A stretch of 64,000 nt of DNA from Bacteroidales bacterium WCE2004 (GCA_900167895.1 FUZR01000002.1:186001-250000), one strand, 5' to 3'. Counted from the stretch's first letter, positions 6,695-14,765 are shown. Notes: generated by a model from the letters alone, not told the origin. Numbers and translations are program-made.

Positions 6695-9439
6695 ATGAGA
6701 CACTACACACTAGCCCTCCTCGCGGCCGCCTCCATGCTGATTTGCGCATGCGCGAAAGAGGATCAGATCCCTGAAAACATCCAGAAGAGCGTCACCGCCA
6801 CCATCGACGGCGGCAACCTCACGCGCGCCGCGGTCCGCGACGTCAACATCGTCTGGACCGACGGCGACGCCATCAAGGTCTTCAACGCCGACGGCTCCGC
6901 CAGCGAAGTCTGGAACATCCGGCCCGCCGACAGCGGCCAGGAGAGCGCCCGCTTCGAGTATGCCGGCGCGCCCGTGCTGGCGTCCGGCGAGGAGGCGTTC
7001 ACCGCCTTCCCCGCCGCCAGCGTCACGGGCCTGGCCGGCAAGAAACTGACGATGACCCTGCCCGAGACCGTCGCGTTCGACACCCAGGCCGTCGATGAGG
7101 ACGACCTCGTCAAGACCGTCATCCCGATGTGGGCCACCTGGGGCTCTTCCCTCACCTTCCACCACCTCGCGGCCGTGATCAAGGTGAGCTTCAACAACCT
7201 CCCTGCCGGGACCACGGAGCTCATCCTTTCTTCCTCGACCCAGCACCTGTCCGGCACCTTCACCTCGGGCAACCTCTCGGAGACTTCCCTTCCCAAGCTC
7301 ACCTACTCCGAGGGCGGCAGCCAGAGCGTCAGCGTCACCTTCCCCGCCACCACGGCCGCGGAAGACCGCACCGTGTTCCTGCCCATCCCGGCCGGCACCT
7401 ATGACCTCAAGCTCCAGGCGCGCGTCGGCAGCGAGCTCCGGGACGTCAAGTCCTGGGCCACGCGTGAGTTCGCGCGCGGCAAGCTCTACCGCACCGGCAT
7501 CAACTACGTCGAGTTGACGGCCTCCTCGCCCGCCGACATCACCGACGGGCTCGGCGCCATCGCCGACGGCGACAAGGTCGAGATCAACGTCGTCAGCGCC
7601 GAAGCCGGCGGCATCTCCACCGAGGACAACGCCACCATCGCCATTCCCGCCATCGGCGGCAACGCCTCCATCGGCCTCACCTTCTCGGAGCCCGTCGTCA
7701 CCCCCGAAGGCCATCCGCTTGTGATCACGGACAACTGCGAGGGCGAGTCCGCCGAAGCGCAGAACAGCCTGACCATCACCCTGCCCGACGCCACCGACGT
7801 GGCGATGGACCTCAGCCTGCCCACGACCACCGTGGCCCTGGCGTCGTCCGGCACCGAGACCGTCTATAAGTCCATCACCGCCACCACCGCCACCAACACG
7901 CTCGTGATCGGCCACGGCGTCCACATCGAGACCCTGACCATCAACGGCGGCAACGTCGTGATGGACGGCGGCCGGGTGGACCTCCTGATCAACAACGCCG
8001 AAGCCGGCACCACCATCACGGCCACCTCCTCCGACCAGATGATCGACATGATCACCTCCACGCACGACCTCACCCTGGGCAGCAAGGAGACCGGCTCCAA
8101 GCTCCTGACCGTCGGCGATATGGAAGTCACGGCCGGCGCCGTCACCTTCATCAAGTGCAAGGCGACCGGCATCGTGACGCACACGTCCAGTGACATGCTC
8201 AAGATGACCTACAGCGGCAGCAACTACATCGAGAGGCTCAACCTCGACTACGGCACCGCCGGCGTGGAGGTCTACGGCACGGTCAACAAACTCTACGTCT
8301 ACGGCGACGGCGCCACCGTGGACTGCAAATACGGCTCCTCCGGCTGCGGCATCAACTCCATCCACACCATGTGTCCGATCGAGACGCTCATCTGGCGCAC
8401 CCTGAACGCGGGCATCCTGAGCACGGTCAACTACAAGGTCTATATCTTCCGGATCGAGACCAGCAGCTCCAACGCCCAGGTGTTCACGCTCTCCGACGGC
8501 GGCAGAGTCCAGGTCTTCGAGCTGATGAAGGACATCAACGTCTTCCTGACGGCCGAAGGACGCCAGAGCTGGGGGAACCCCATCCTCGCCGGCGACTACG
8601 ACAGCATCTACTACGTCCAGCCCGAACACTCCCTCCCGAGGTGGGATACCGTCGTCCTGACCCTTGACGGCGAGGACGGCCTCTACTACGGATTCGCCGA
8701 CATCAAGGCCGCCTACGAGTACGCCTACTGGGTCAAGAAGAACACCGTGATGAACATCAAGCTCAACTTCGACCTCTACAGCAAGGACTACTTCACCTTC
8801 GGCTCCGGCTACGACGTCACCATCGACCTGAACGGGCGCGACCTCAAGTTCGCGGGCCGCTACAACTTCGGCACCAACGCCGCCGACCAGTCCAAGTTCT
8901 ACAGCAACATCTACCTGTTCAACGGCGCCAAGCTCACCTTCACCGGCAGCGGCAAGGTGAGCTCCGATGTCGAGACCGACGCGTTCTGCTACATGAAGAC
9001 CAACAGCGCAGCGAACACCACCCTGACCTTCGACGGCGACGCCGAGTTCTTCGTCCCCACGCGCGTGGTCTGGACCGAGCGCGGCAGGCGTTCCGGCGGC
9101 CTGTACGACGGTATCCCCACCTGCGTGGTCAACGCCGGCCGCTTCAGCCAGCAGGACCACGACGGCGAGCTCTTCTACGTCTATTCGGGCAATCTCCAGA
9201 TCAACGGAGGCGAGTTCAACGGCGGCGGCAGCCGCTTCACGCTCAACTGCTACGACGCCAACCGCACCAGCCCGGACACCAACCTGAACACCGGCATCGC
9301 CCGCATCTCCGTGACCGGCGGCCGCTTCTTCCAGTTCGACCCGGCCAACAACCTGGCCGAGGGGCGCGGCACCAACTACGTCCTCGCCGGCTACACCTCC
9401 ACGGCCGACGGCGACTGGTTCACCGTCAGCGAAGAATAA
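6695..9439 (+). CDS. Large surface lipoprotein with fimbrillin-like and beta-helix regions
   Basis: Predicted exported lipoprotein of 914 residues. The reading frame is open further upstream, but the ATG at 6695 gives a proper lipoprotein signal (MRHYTLALLAAASMLICAC) directly after the small ORF, so I use it. Residues about 25-280 resemble fimbrillin-like domains of Bacteroidota (TATIDGG...VWTDGDAIKVF, then TFHHLAAVIKVSF and the PAGTYDLKL region). The remainder is rich in short Thr/Asn/Gly-containing strands (MDGGRVDLLINNA, LTFTGSGKVSS, VNAGRFSQQDHD, LQINGGEFNGGG, ISVTGGRFFQF), typical of a right-handed parallel beta-helix. It probably sits on the cell surface; no catalytic residues are recognised. 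A terminator follows 20 nt after the stop. Confidence 0.75.
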   Translation: MRHYTLALLAAASMLICACAKEDQIPENIQKSVTATIDGGNLTRAAVRDVNIVWTDGDAIKVFNADGSASEVWNIRPADSGQESARFEYAGAPVLASGEEAFTAFPAASVTGLAGKKLTMTLPETVAFDTQAVDEDDLVKTVIPMWATWGSSLTFHHLAAVIKVSFNNLPAGTTELILSSSTQHLSGTFTSGNLSETSLPKLTYSEGGSQSVSVTFPATTAAEDRTVFLPIPAGTYDLKLQARVGSELRDVKSWATREFARGKLYRTGINYVELTASSPADITDGLGAIADGDKVEINVVSAEAGGISTEDNATIAIPAIGGNASIGLTFSEPVVTPEGHPLVITDNCEGESAEAQNSLTITLPDATDVAMDLSLPTTTVALASSGTETVYKSITATTATNTLVIGHGVHIETLTINGGNVVMDGGRVDLLINNAEAGTTITATSSDQMIDMITSTHDLTLGSKETGSKLLTVGDMEVTAGAVTFIKCKATGIVTHTSSDMLKMTYSGSNYIERLNLDYGTAGVEVYGTVNKLYVYGDGATVDCKYGSSGCGINSIHTMCPIETLIWRTLNAGILSTVNYKVYIFRIETSSSNAQVFTLSDGGRVQVFELMKDINVFLTAEGRQSWGNPILAGDYDSIYYVQPEHSLPRWDTVVLTLDGEDGLYYGFADIKAAYEYAYWVKKNTVMNIKLNFDLYSKDYFTFGSGYDVTIDLNGRDLKFAGRYNFGTNAADQSKFYSNIYLFNGAKLTFTGSGKVSSDVETDAFCYMKTNSAANTTLTFDGDAEFFVPTRVVWTERGRRSGGLYDGIPTCVVNAGRFSQQDHDGELFYVYSGNLQINGGEFNGGGSRFTLNCYDANRTSPDTNLNTGIARISVTGGRFFQFDPANNLAEGRGTNYVLAGYTSTADGDWFTVSEE

Positions 9440-9458
9440 CCCGCGAGAACATACAGCA

Positions 9459-9488
9459 AGAGGGGGCCCGGCCGGGTCCCCTCTTTTT
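9459..9488 (+). terminator. Strong terminator hairpin
   Basis: A perfect 13-bp stem (with one G-T pair), arms starting AGAGGGG and ending CCCCTCT, followed by a T-run. The T-run continues into the stop codon of the convergent DUF4298 gene. Confidence 0.85.
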
Positions 9489-9765
9489 ATCTCTTTACCT
9501 TCTCCGCCTCCAGCAGCAGATCATACAGCCCGTCCTCCGAGAGGACGCCGCGCTTGACCCCGGGCGGGATCAGCCCGGCCTCGTCGGCCTCGAAATCGGC
9601 CTTCCACTGGCCCGAGTCCATATATTCCCGCAGGGCCTGCAGCTCCGGGCCGAAGCGCTCGAACGCCGCCACGGCCTCGTCCAGCTCGTCCAGGATGCGC
9701 GCCAGCTCGTCGTAGCGCGCCTCCATCTCGCGGACCCGCTTCAGCAATTCTCTTTTATTGCCCAT
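9487..9765 (-). CDS. DUF4298 family protein
   Basis: Protein of 92 residues, full family length. The N-terminal half is a charged coiled coil (ELLKRVREMEARYDELARIL), and the C-terminal half has the conserved core DFEADEAGLIPPGVKRGVLS seen in DUF4298. No enzymatic motif and no signal peptide, so it is cytoplasmic. It starts 17 nt after the AAA+ ATPase gene on the same strand, and is probably transcribed with it from the palindrome-rich promoter at about 10.95 kb. The stop codon abuts the terminator of the convergent lipoprotein gene. Function unknown. Confidence 0.75.
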   Translation of the reverse strand: MGNKRELLKRVREMEARYDELARILDELDEAVAAFERFGPELQALREYMDSGQWKADFEADEAGLIPPGVKRGVLSEDGLYDLLLEAEKVKR

Positions 9766-9782
9766 AACTTTTCAGCTCATCA

Positions 9783-10916
9783 TTATTTACAATACTCCCT
9801 TTGGAACCAATACGCAAACACGGGATCCGCGATATACACTCCATCAGCCCGCTTCTCAAGCAATTCCTTTTCTATCAGCACATTCTCAATCCGGGCAATG
9901 TTCGATTTGCTCCCCAGCCTATAAGATTCCAGCACTTTTGAGGAAGAAAAGCCGCTATGCACACCGGCCACAACAGCTTTCAGATAATTCATCTGGAACG
10001 AAGTCAGGTTCGCAATCTGCCCCATAAAAAGCGACGACGTCTGCCTGACCAACATCTCAAATCCATCTTCAACATGCTGTCCGGTCACGACGTCCGCTCC
10101 CTCAGCTTCAACCATAACGTTCCAGGACAATTGCTGAACATAGGAAGAATAACGCTGAACCTTATCGCAAATCTCACCTGCCAACTCCGCCGAAATCTTC
10201 ATATTCCGCGTATTAAAACGTCGGATGATATAATCCACCCAATCCTCTTTAGGAATGGGAGATAACTCGATCATATCACCAAAATGATAGAATGGCATTG
10301 ATTTATCCTGGAACAACCGGTCCATCATGTGTTTTTTGCTTCCAAACACACAATAAGTCACGCGTTTCTGCAACTGCCAAATGCCTCTGACTTTCTTTTG
10401 GAAGGCCATCGATTCCGGGAACTCCCCAATCTGCTGAAATTCATCAATACAGATCACAATGTTCCAATTACGCTTCCGCGCGATCTGTTCCGGCAGGTCC
10501 AGAATATCTTCCGGTTTTTCCGTTTTGGGGCCGACGCCGAAAGATATCGAGAAATCCTGCGTCGGATCCGGAGAAAGAGCAATTTTAGGAGAAAGACGGG
10601 ACAAGAAATTCTTGGCAAGATCTATTGCCTGTTCCGCTTTCGTGGCCAGCCCTTTCAGGATAGCAGATGCGAAGCGCTCATAGAACTCATATTCATCCCG
10701 GCAATCATAAATGTCGATCATGACCACCTTGACAGAGGGATCTTCTATCTGCTCCACGGAGCGATACACCAGAGAGGTCTTCCCCGTTCTGCGTGGGGAG
10801 ATCAAGATTGTATTCACCCCCGCCTCAAAATTCATTCTAAGGCGTTTAGTTTCCGCTTTTCTGTCGGTAAAGTTTTCCCCGAAAACAGCAGTTCCATATA
10901 CGAAAGGCTTGCTCAT
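9783..10916 (-). CDS. AAA+ ATPase with C-terminal winged helix (ATPase_2/STAND-like)
   Basis: Protein of 377 residues from the ATG at 10916. The frame stays open upstream to 11018, but those codons would run through the promoter and its tandem palindromes, so the short form is right. Visible motifs: Walker A SPRRTGKTS (about residues 39-47), Walker B IVICIDEFQQIG, a sensor-like YCVFGSKKHM, and a C-terminal winged-helix region (FSSSKVLESYRLGSKSNIAR) ending with ADPVFAYWFQREY. This is the layout of prokaryotic ATPases in the PF01637-like group, often lineage-specific, mobile and of unclear role. The downstream DUF4298 gene is likely in the same operon. AT-rich compared with neighbours, consistent with acquisition. 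Confidence 0.8.
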   Translation of the reverse strand: MSKPFVYGTAVFGENFTDRKAETKRLRMNFEAGVNTILISPRRTGKTSLVYRSVEQIEDPSVKVVMIDIYDCRDEYEFYERFASAILKGLATKAEQAIDLAKNFLSRLSPKIALSPDPTQDFSISFGVGPKTEKPEDILDLPEQIARKRNWNIVICIDEFQQIGEFPESMAFQKKVRGIWQLQKRVTYCVFGSKKHMMDRLFQDKSMPFYHFGDMIELSPIPKEDWVDYIIRRFNTRNMKISAELAGEICDKVQRYSSYVQQLSWNVMVEAEGADVVTGQHVEDGFEMLVRQTSSLFMGQIANLTSFQMNYLKAVVAGVHSGFSSSKVLESYRLGSKSNIARIENVLIEKELLEKRADGVYIADPVFAYWFQREYCK

Positions 10917-10932
10917 ACGTCTTTGTTTTTCA

Positions 10933-11004
10933 CAAAGATAGAAAACTATTTTCATTCCACAAAATTGTGGACCACAAAGTTGTGGACCACAAGATTGTGG
11001 ACCA
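10933..11004 (-). promoter_or_regulatory. Promoter with three tandem palindromic operators
   Basis: On the minus strand a good promoter is present: TTTG (10963-10960), 19-bp spacer, TATCTTTG (10940-10933), 16 nt before the ATG of the AAA+ gene. Three perfect inverted repeats CCACAA-NN-TTGTGG (10957-10970, 10972-10985, 10987-11000), each separated by one A, begin on the -33 box and extend upstream. A fourth half-site (CCA) follows. The 15-bp periodicity suggests cooperative binding of a dimeric regulator. Confidence 0.65.
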
Positions 11005-11030
11005 TAGAATCTCATCAACGCCCCGTAATG

Positions 11031-11423
11031 TCAGAAGCGAAGAATCTCGACAAAACGCTCCGGCAGCGCGACGTTCGCCAGTGGCAGTGCATCGGCGAAC
11101 AGCGGCGCAATCTCCTCGTCGCGGAACCCCGCGATCCCACACCCGATCCGCGTGACCAGGAAGAACAGGTCCGGCCGGGACTTGGCAAAAGCCACGAACT
11201 CGTCCACATAGGGCCGGATCGTCTCCACCCCGCCCTGCATCGTCGGGATGCCGTAGGACCGTCCCTGCAGACCGACCCCCTGCCCCCAGACGGCGCCAAA
11301 GCGCTCCAGCGCCAGCCGCGCCGCCCCGCCGCCGTGGCAGCCCGCCAGGTTCGAGCCAAAGACGAAAATCTCGCCCTCGGCCAGCTCCGTGATACAATCA
11401 GGCGTATATTTCGGATGTGTCAT
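11031..11423 (-). CDS. Phage-type small protein resembling the A1S_2505 family
   Basis: Cytoplasmic protein of 130 residues from the ATG at 11423, which lies 6 nt after an exact -7 element (TATCTTTG, minus strand, 11437-11430). The longer frame upstream is rejected because it would cross that promoter. The core pattern is GEIFVFGSNLAGCHGGGAA, then RSYGIPTMQGG and FFLVTRIGCGIAGF, which I recognise from a family called A1S_2505 in phages and bacteria. The glycine-rich FGSNLAG..GGGAA and RIGCGIAG loops suggest nucleotide or ADP-ribose binding similar to macro domains; this is inference. Single-gene unit, divergent from the metallopeptidase gene. Confidence 0.65.
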   Translation of the reverse strand: MTHPKYTPDCITELAEGEIFVFGSNLAGCHGGGAARLALERFGAVWGQGVGLQGRSYGIPTMQGGVETIRPYVDEFVAFAKSRPDLFFLVTRIGCGIAGFRDEEIAPLFADALPLANVALPERFVEILRF

Positions 11424-11470
11424 ATACTGCAAAGATAAAAAAATAAAGCACAGTGATCCCCGGAAATCGC

Positions 11471-11478
11471 TATCTTTG
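11471..11478 (+). promoter_or_regulatory. -7 promoter element upstream of the gene relic
   Basis: TATCTTTG, exact match to TAnnTTTG, 26 nt before the ATG at 11505. It probably belonged to the gene whose first codons survive there and now drives the metallopeptidase gene. Confidence 0.5.
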
Positions 11479-11504
11479 AGAACACCAAACAACCCTACCC
11501 TTAC

Positions 11505-11570
11505 ATGGCAAAGATCTACGTCGCCTCCAGCTGGAGAAACCAGCACTACCCCATCAATCCAATTATTGCT
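11505..11570 (+). pseudogene. Relic 5-prime end of a nucleoside 2-deoxyribosyltransferase-like gene
   Basis: The first codons read MAKIYVASSWRNQHYP. This N-terminus (KIYVASSWRN..YP) is characteristic of a family of nucleoside 2-deoxyribosyltransferase-like proteins, where it continues into a Rossmann-like domain. Here it breaks after about 16 residues and runs in frame, without a stop, into a lipoprotein signal peptide starting at 11571. I interpret it as the remnant of a gene truncated by the insertion or deletion that brought in the metallopeptidase gene. The fused frame would lose protein export if translation began at 11505. Confidence 0.5.
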
Positions 11571-12557
11571 ATGAAACTTCATGTGCCTGTTCTTTTCGTA
11601 TTCATCAGCATCATTTGTTCATCTTGTGGTGTAAAAGCCAAGCCGACAGAAAATGAACAAGCATTGATTGAATCCATCCAGGAGATTCTCTCAGTCAAGA
11701 AACAGCTCGCTGACACGTATTGGGCGGAGTTTGACCAAGATGAACACTCCGCACCTGTCATCTTCTATGCAGATTCAGCCTGTTATGTCCTCAACCCGAA
11801 AAGAAAGTTCCTCAACGAATTCGAGTGCACCAAACTGGACGTCAAGGACTTCGACTTATACCGGACAAAACCGTTGGATTCGCTTCAATTCCACATGGAG
11901 ACACACGTGGAGCTGGACAACGACACCACATTCTATGGACGTACGCCTTATGTAAGATGCAGCACGCTTGAAATAGTACGAGAGACCAATGAGATGTATT
12001 CCGACAACACCTGGTGGATCCCCATGGTCATGCACGAGATGGTCCACGGTTGCCAGGACTCGCACAGGGAGTACTATATCGCCCGAGGCAAAGTCAATTA
12101 CTGCGTATTCGAGTTTGAATTATCCCAATATCCGATAAGGTATCCGTGGCTGTTGGACGCTCTTATTCAGGAGAATGATATGATTCTGTCCGCCCTCAAT
12201 GCGTCCTCCGACGAAGAACGCCATGATTGTATCCATCAATTCCTGTCGATCAGAAAAGCCCGGAAGGCGGAAATGACCGAAAAACTGGGCGTCGAATATG
12301 TTCAGCTGGAAGAAGAATTTGAGACAGCAGAATCGCTTGCTAGATTCTTCGAGGTACAGTCGGCCATCATGCTGGGCAACAAGCACAAGAACTTCAAGGA
12401 GGACTCCTGGTTCTTTGCAGATGCCGTAGAGACGTCCTATTTCTTCGTGACAGGATATAATCTCGTAAGATTGTTCGTCAAACTTGGCATTGACCTGGAT
12501 CTGCCCTATCAGAACAAAGAGCATAGTGCATTGGAGGACTATCTTGTGCTTTACTGA
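11571..12557 (+). CDS. Secreted lipoprotein zinc metallopeptidase (HExxH)
   Basis: Predicted lipoprotein of 328 residues, taking the ATG at 11571: MKLHVPVLFVFISIICSSC gives a good signal with lipid-anchor Cys19. The frame is open upstream to 11505, but that part is the relic of another gene. The zinc-binding motif HEMVH occurs in VMHEMVHGCQDSH (about residue 160), preceded by NTWWIPMV. A third ligand is not obvious; the Glu in ARFFEVQSAIML further on is a candidate. No match to a named peptidase family is certain. Base composition is lower in GC than the core genome. Probably acts in the periplasm or on the surface; substrate unknown. Confidence 0.6.
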   Translation: MKLHVPVLFVFISIICSSCGVKAKPTENEQALIESIQEILSVKKQLADTYWAEFDQDEHSAPVIFYADSACYVLNPKRKFLNEFECTKLDVKDFDLYRTKPLDSLQFHMETHVELDNDTTFYGRTPYVRCSTLEIVRETNEMYSDNTWWIPMVMHEMVHGCQDSHREYYIARGKVNYCVFEFELSQYPIRYPWLLDALIQENDMILSALNASSDEERHDCIHQFLSIRKARKAEMTEKLGVEYVQLEEEFETAESLARFFEVQSAIMLGNKHKNFKEDSWFFADAVETSYFFVTGYNLVRLFVKLGIDLDLPYQNKEHSALEDYLVLY

Positions 12558-12596
12558 AAAACCTCAAGCACCTCCACTCAAAGAAAACGAAACGAC

Positions 12597-12764
12597 ATGC
12601 AGACAGAACTGATAGAATTGATGCAGGAACAGCTCCGCGTCGCACTGCCCTTTGAGAGCCAGGACGACTACGCCGGCCTGGAAGGCGAAGTGACCGAAGG
12701 CCGGGACCTGGCCTCCCAGGCAGAATCGCTGCTGACCGCCGCCCGGAAGAAATATTCCCTCTAA
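12597..12764 (+). CDS. Hypothetical small protein (55 residues)
   Basis: An ATG-to-TAA ORF 39 nt after the metallopeptidase gene, same strand. It encodes an acidic, probably helical peptide (starts MQTELIELMQEQLRVALPFE, ends LLTAARKKYSL). GC-rich codon use at third positions resembles core genes and differs from the AT-richer metallopeptidase gene before it. No family is recognised. Right after the stop lies the first copy of a 27-bp direct repeat that recurs inside the small ORF at 13668, so the gene may have been cut or shuffled in the same rearrangement. Confidence 0.4.
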   Translation: MQTELIELMQEQLRVALPFESQDDYAGLEGEVTEGRDLASQAESLLTAARKKYSL

Positions 12765-12769
12765 CCTCC

Positions 12770-12796
12770 GGCGGCATCACCCTCCCCTCCGGCAAA
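12770..12796 (+). repeat. 27-bp direct repeat, copy 1
   Basis: A 27-bp stretch starting GGCGGCATCACCC is repeated identically at 13752-13778. This copy is non-coding and follows the stop of the 55-codon ORF by 5 nt. Confidence 0.8.
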
Positions 12797-12804
12797 TGCA
12801 CTAA

Positions 12805-13575
12805 TCAAAGATCCTCGCCATGGGCCATGTTATGTAGGTTATCATAATAAAGGCCAATATGATACTCTGCTCCGTTTTCGATAATCATAAACCAAACATC
12901 ACCGTCAGCCGCGGACTTCATCCCATCGAGAAAGGCCATTATAATCTCGTAAGCCTTCATTTCGTCTTGACCATATATGCGCTGTAACTCTGCAGCGACT
13001 TGCAAAGAAAGAGTGCTTTGCTCTTCATCAGACCGGTCCACGCCTCCAATTATCAAATCATTCAGCTTGACCAGAATATCATCCGGAACCAATCCCGCAA
13101 GGCGGGCAACCGCCTTCTCCGTTATTTCCTCATATCCCCTATTCGAGTCATAATACTGAAAAACAGCTTGATAGCGTTTGTCATGTACCGTTATCTCATA
13201 TGAAACATCCTCGGCATCTGGAATCGGTTCATTAAAAGAGAAATCAACATATTTATCGGATTTTTTGAACTGCGCGAGCAAACGGTTGAATTCTATTTTT
13301 ATGTTCCCCTCCGACTTATCCGGGAACGCCACATATATACGATCCACCAGATCGTGGTTCGTATGGACATATACATCCACAATATTTCCATTAAACTGCC
13401 CCTTGTATCCTTCAGAGACAGAGCTGTAATAAAATCCCTTAGCCTTCAGCGCCGCAACAAATTGAGCTTTAGAGCCATCAATGGGAATCCCAAGAAACTT
13501 CAGCGCGCCGGAATTCTGCCCATACGCCGAAATAACGAGGAGGAACAATACGATAATGTTGAATAACTTTCTCAT
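12805..13575 (-). CDS. Secreted hypothetical protein
   Basis: Exported protein of 256 residues with a clear signal peptide (MRKLFNIIVLFLLVISAYGQ, cleavage near residue 20). The mature part begins ALKFLGIPIDGSKAQFVAAL, a pattern I recall from short secreted proteins of Bacteroides and relatives that have no assigned function. The sequence has no metal-binding or catalytic motif. Two similar halves (beta-rich N-terminal, helical middle DDILVKLNDLIIGG, C-terminal beta) suggest a compact periplasmic domain. AT-richer than the core genome. It lies between the two copies of the 27-bp direct repeat and on the opposite strand from the neighbouring small ORFs, which suggests insertion into an older locus. 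Confidence 0.65.
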   Translation of the reverse strand: MRKLFNIIVLFLLVISAYGQNSGALKFLGIPIDGSKAQFVAALKAKGFYYSSVSEGYKGQFNGNIVDVYVHTNHDLVDRIYVAFPDKSEGNIKIEFNRLLAQFKKSDKYVDFSFNEPIPDAEDVSYEITVHDKRYQAVFQYYDSNRGYEEITEKAVARLAGLVPDDILVKLNDLIIGGVDRSDEEQSTLSLQVAAELQRIYGQDEMKAYEIIMAFLDGMKSAADGDVWFMIIENGAEYHIGLYYDNLHNMAHGEDL

Positions 13576-13667
13576 AATGGTTAATAGTTAGTGTCTGGCG
13601 TAATATAGGCAAACGGCTCGGAAATTCAGTTACAAAATCGAATAACTCAACACGTCACTTAGTTGCA

Positions 13668-13847
13668 ATGCTTGTCACCTACTACTTCAACGCCCCGGAA
13701 GTAGACCTTCGCCGAGCAAAAGCCACCGGCAAACGCCCCGGCCGCTACTTTGGCGGCATCACCCTCCCCTCCGGCAAACGCGCCTTCGCCATCTACGAGG
13801 GCGGAAAAGTCGTGGAGCGCTATGCAATTAATATCAATAACACATAG
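13668..13847 (+). CDS. Hypothetical small protein (59 residues)
   Basis: ATG-to-TAG ORF encoding a basic peptide (MLVTYYFNAPEVDLRRAKAT at the start, then RYFGGITLPSGKRAFAIYEG and an AT-rich tail). GC-rich core-like codons up to the last ten codons, which turn AT-rich exactly where the defence island begins; the 3-prime end may therefore be a junction. Contains the second copy of the 27-bp direct repeat. No family is recognised; it could be the remnant of a longer gene. Confidence 0.4.
   Translation: MLVTYYFNAPEVDLRRAKATGKRPGRYFGGITLPSGKRAFAIYEGGKVVERYAININNT
13752..13778 (+). repeat. 27-bp direct repeat, copy 2
   Basis: Identical to 12770-12796, 982 bp away. In this copy it is coding, within the 59-codon ORF (GGITLPSGK), so it is probably the original and copy 1 the duplicate. 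Confidence 0.8.
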
Positions 13848-13911
13848 AAAATAAAGAGGCCAAAATCAAGTCTGACTTTGGCCCCTTTCTCAAAACTCAA
13901 AATAGAGAGGT

Positions 13912-14340
13912 TTATTCCGTCTTTGACATTTGCTTAGCGATTTCCGCTGCATCTACGACTGGAGCCGGATAATACTCCAATCCAGTCCCCGCGGTTCGAA
14001 TAGCAATCATTCCTCGCGTACTACTATAAGAGATTCCTAGCAGAGTCGGAATGATATTAACATGATCGACTATTCCTTTAGGCAGGAATTCTATTGCTTG
14101 TTCGATGGGATCAAGCTCAAAAATCGTTTCCGTTTCTTGTCTAAAGACTTCCTGGTCCTCAACCGTATAGAAAACATTGATAACAAAAGATATTTGTTTC
14201 TGCTCAACGGGCTCTATTCGGCAACTAAACTGAAACGCAACAGACTTCTCCGGATACTTTTTCCCCGAAACAAGTTTCGTTTCAAAAGAGCGCTCTTTGC
14301 ACCTAACTAGGCGAAAGCTAACTTTTTGTTCTGCACCCAT
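13912..14340 (-). CDS. SecB-like chaperone of a toxin-antitoxin-chaperone cassette
   Basis: Cytoplasmic protein of 142 residues. The layout matches SecB-like proteins: an N-terminal antiparallel beta-sheet (VSFRLVRCKERSFE, VAFQFSCRIEP, ISFVINVFYTVED), an acidic FELDP turn, then the hallmark helix-strand (IIPTLLGISYSSTRGMIAI) and the xxAGTxL...P loop (RTAGTGLEYYPAPVV). It is the last gene of a three-gene minus-strand unit and overlaps the HTH antitoxin gene by 34 bp. Gene order toxin-antitoxin-SecB is that of TAC systems, in which a solo SecB-like chaperone keeps the antitoxin folded. The role is inferred from order plus fold-level resemblance; a general export SecB is less likely, given the operon. 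Confidence 0.65.
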   Translation of the reverse strand: MGAEQKVSFRLVRCKERSFETKLVSGKKYPEKSVAFQFSCRIEPVEQKQISFVINVFYTVEDQEVFRQETETIFELDPIEQAIEFLPKGIVDHVNIIPTLLGISYSSTRGMIAIRTAGTGLEYYPAPVVDAAEIAKQMSKTE

Positions 14341-14765
14341 GAGTGACGTTTTTTTGATTTAACATTCTTTATCTCCCCAACAAACACAACGTTCGAGGCC
14401 ATCGTAGGAGATACCCGGGGGAAAAGCGGCCTTTTTGAAAATGACACTTCGTTGTAAGAAGGTTCTATTGAGGGAATCTCTATCAAGGATATCCCCAACT
14501 TTTTCCCATATTCGATAGCCGTCTCCACCCTAAAGGAAGATTCTTGCCCATGAAGCAATTTATGAATATACTGAGGTGTAACATTCAGCTTCTTAGCAAG
14601 CTCGGTTTGAGACAATCGATTACGCTCCATATAATCAATTAAATGGAGGATAATCTGGGTTGTAGCACGAATTTCGTCTTGGCGCATCATGTCTCTGGAA
14701 TCTTCTTCCATCCAAGACATAGAGCCAGTTTTTGTGCTCACTGCGTGTGCGTGCAGTCCTTTCAT
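14307..14765 (-). CDS. XRE-family HTH antitoxin with C-terminal extension
   Basis: DNA-binding protein of 152 residues. The helix-turn-helix is at about residues 51-74 (LSQTELAKKLNVTPQYIHKL), preceded by an amphipathic helix and followed by a roughly 55-residue hydrophobic/basic tail (VVFVGEIKNVKSKKRH region). In known TAC systems such a C-terminal tail is the chaperone-addiction segment. The ATG at 14765 overlaps the stop of the preceding gene by 4 nt, so translation is coupled; internal Met codons near residues 26-27 are alternative starts. Two dyads around the operon promoter (15427-15438, 15475-15486) are plausible autoregulatory sites for this protein. Confidence 0.75.
   Translation of the reverse strand: MKGLHAHAVSTKTGSMSWMEEDSRDMMRQDEIRATTQIILHLIDYMERNRLSQTELAKKLNVTPQYIHKLLHGQESSFRVETAIEYGKKLGISLIEIPSIEPSYNEVSFSKRPLFPRVSPTMASNVVFVGEIKNVKSKKRHSWVQNKKLAFA

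Noticed and set aside
10957..11001. Possible CRISPR array (short repeats at constant spacing)
   Set aside because: Units are 15 bp with no spacers and no cas genes are present; they are tandem operators.
10917..11018. N-terminal extension of the AAA+ ATPase with GPQxC repeats
   Set aside because: The repeats are the translation of the palindromic operators upstream of the promoter, not protein.
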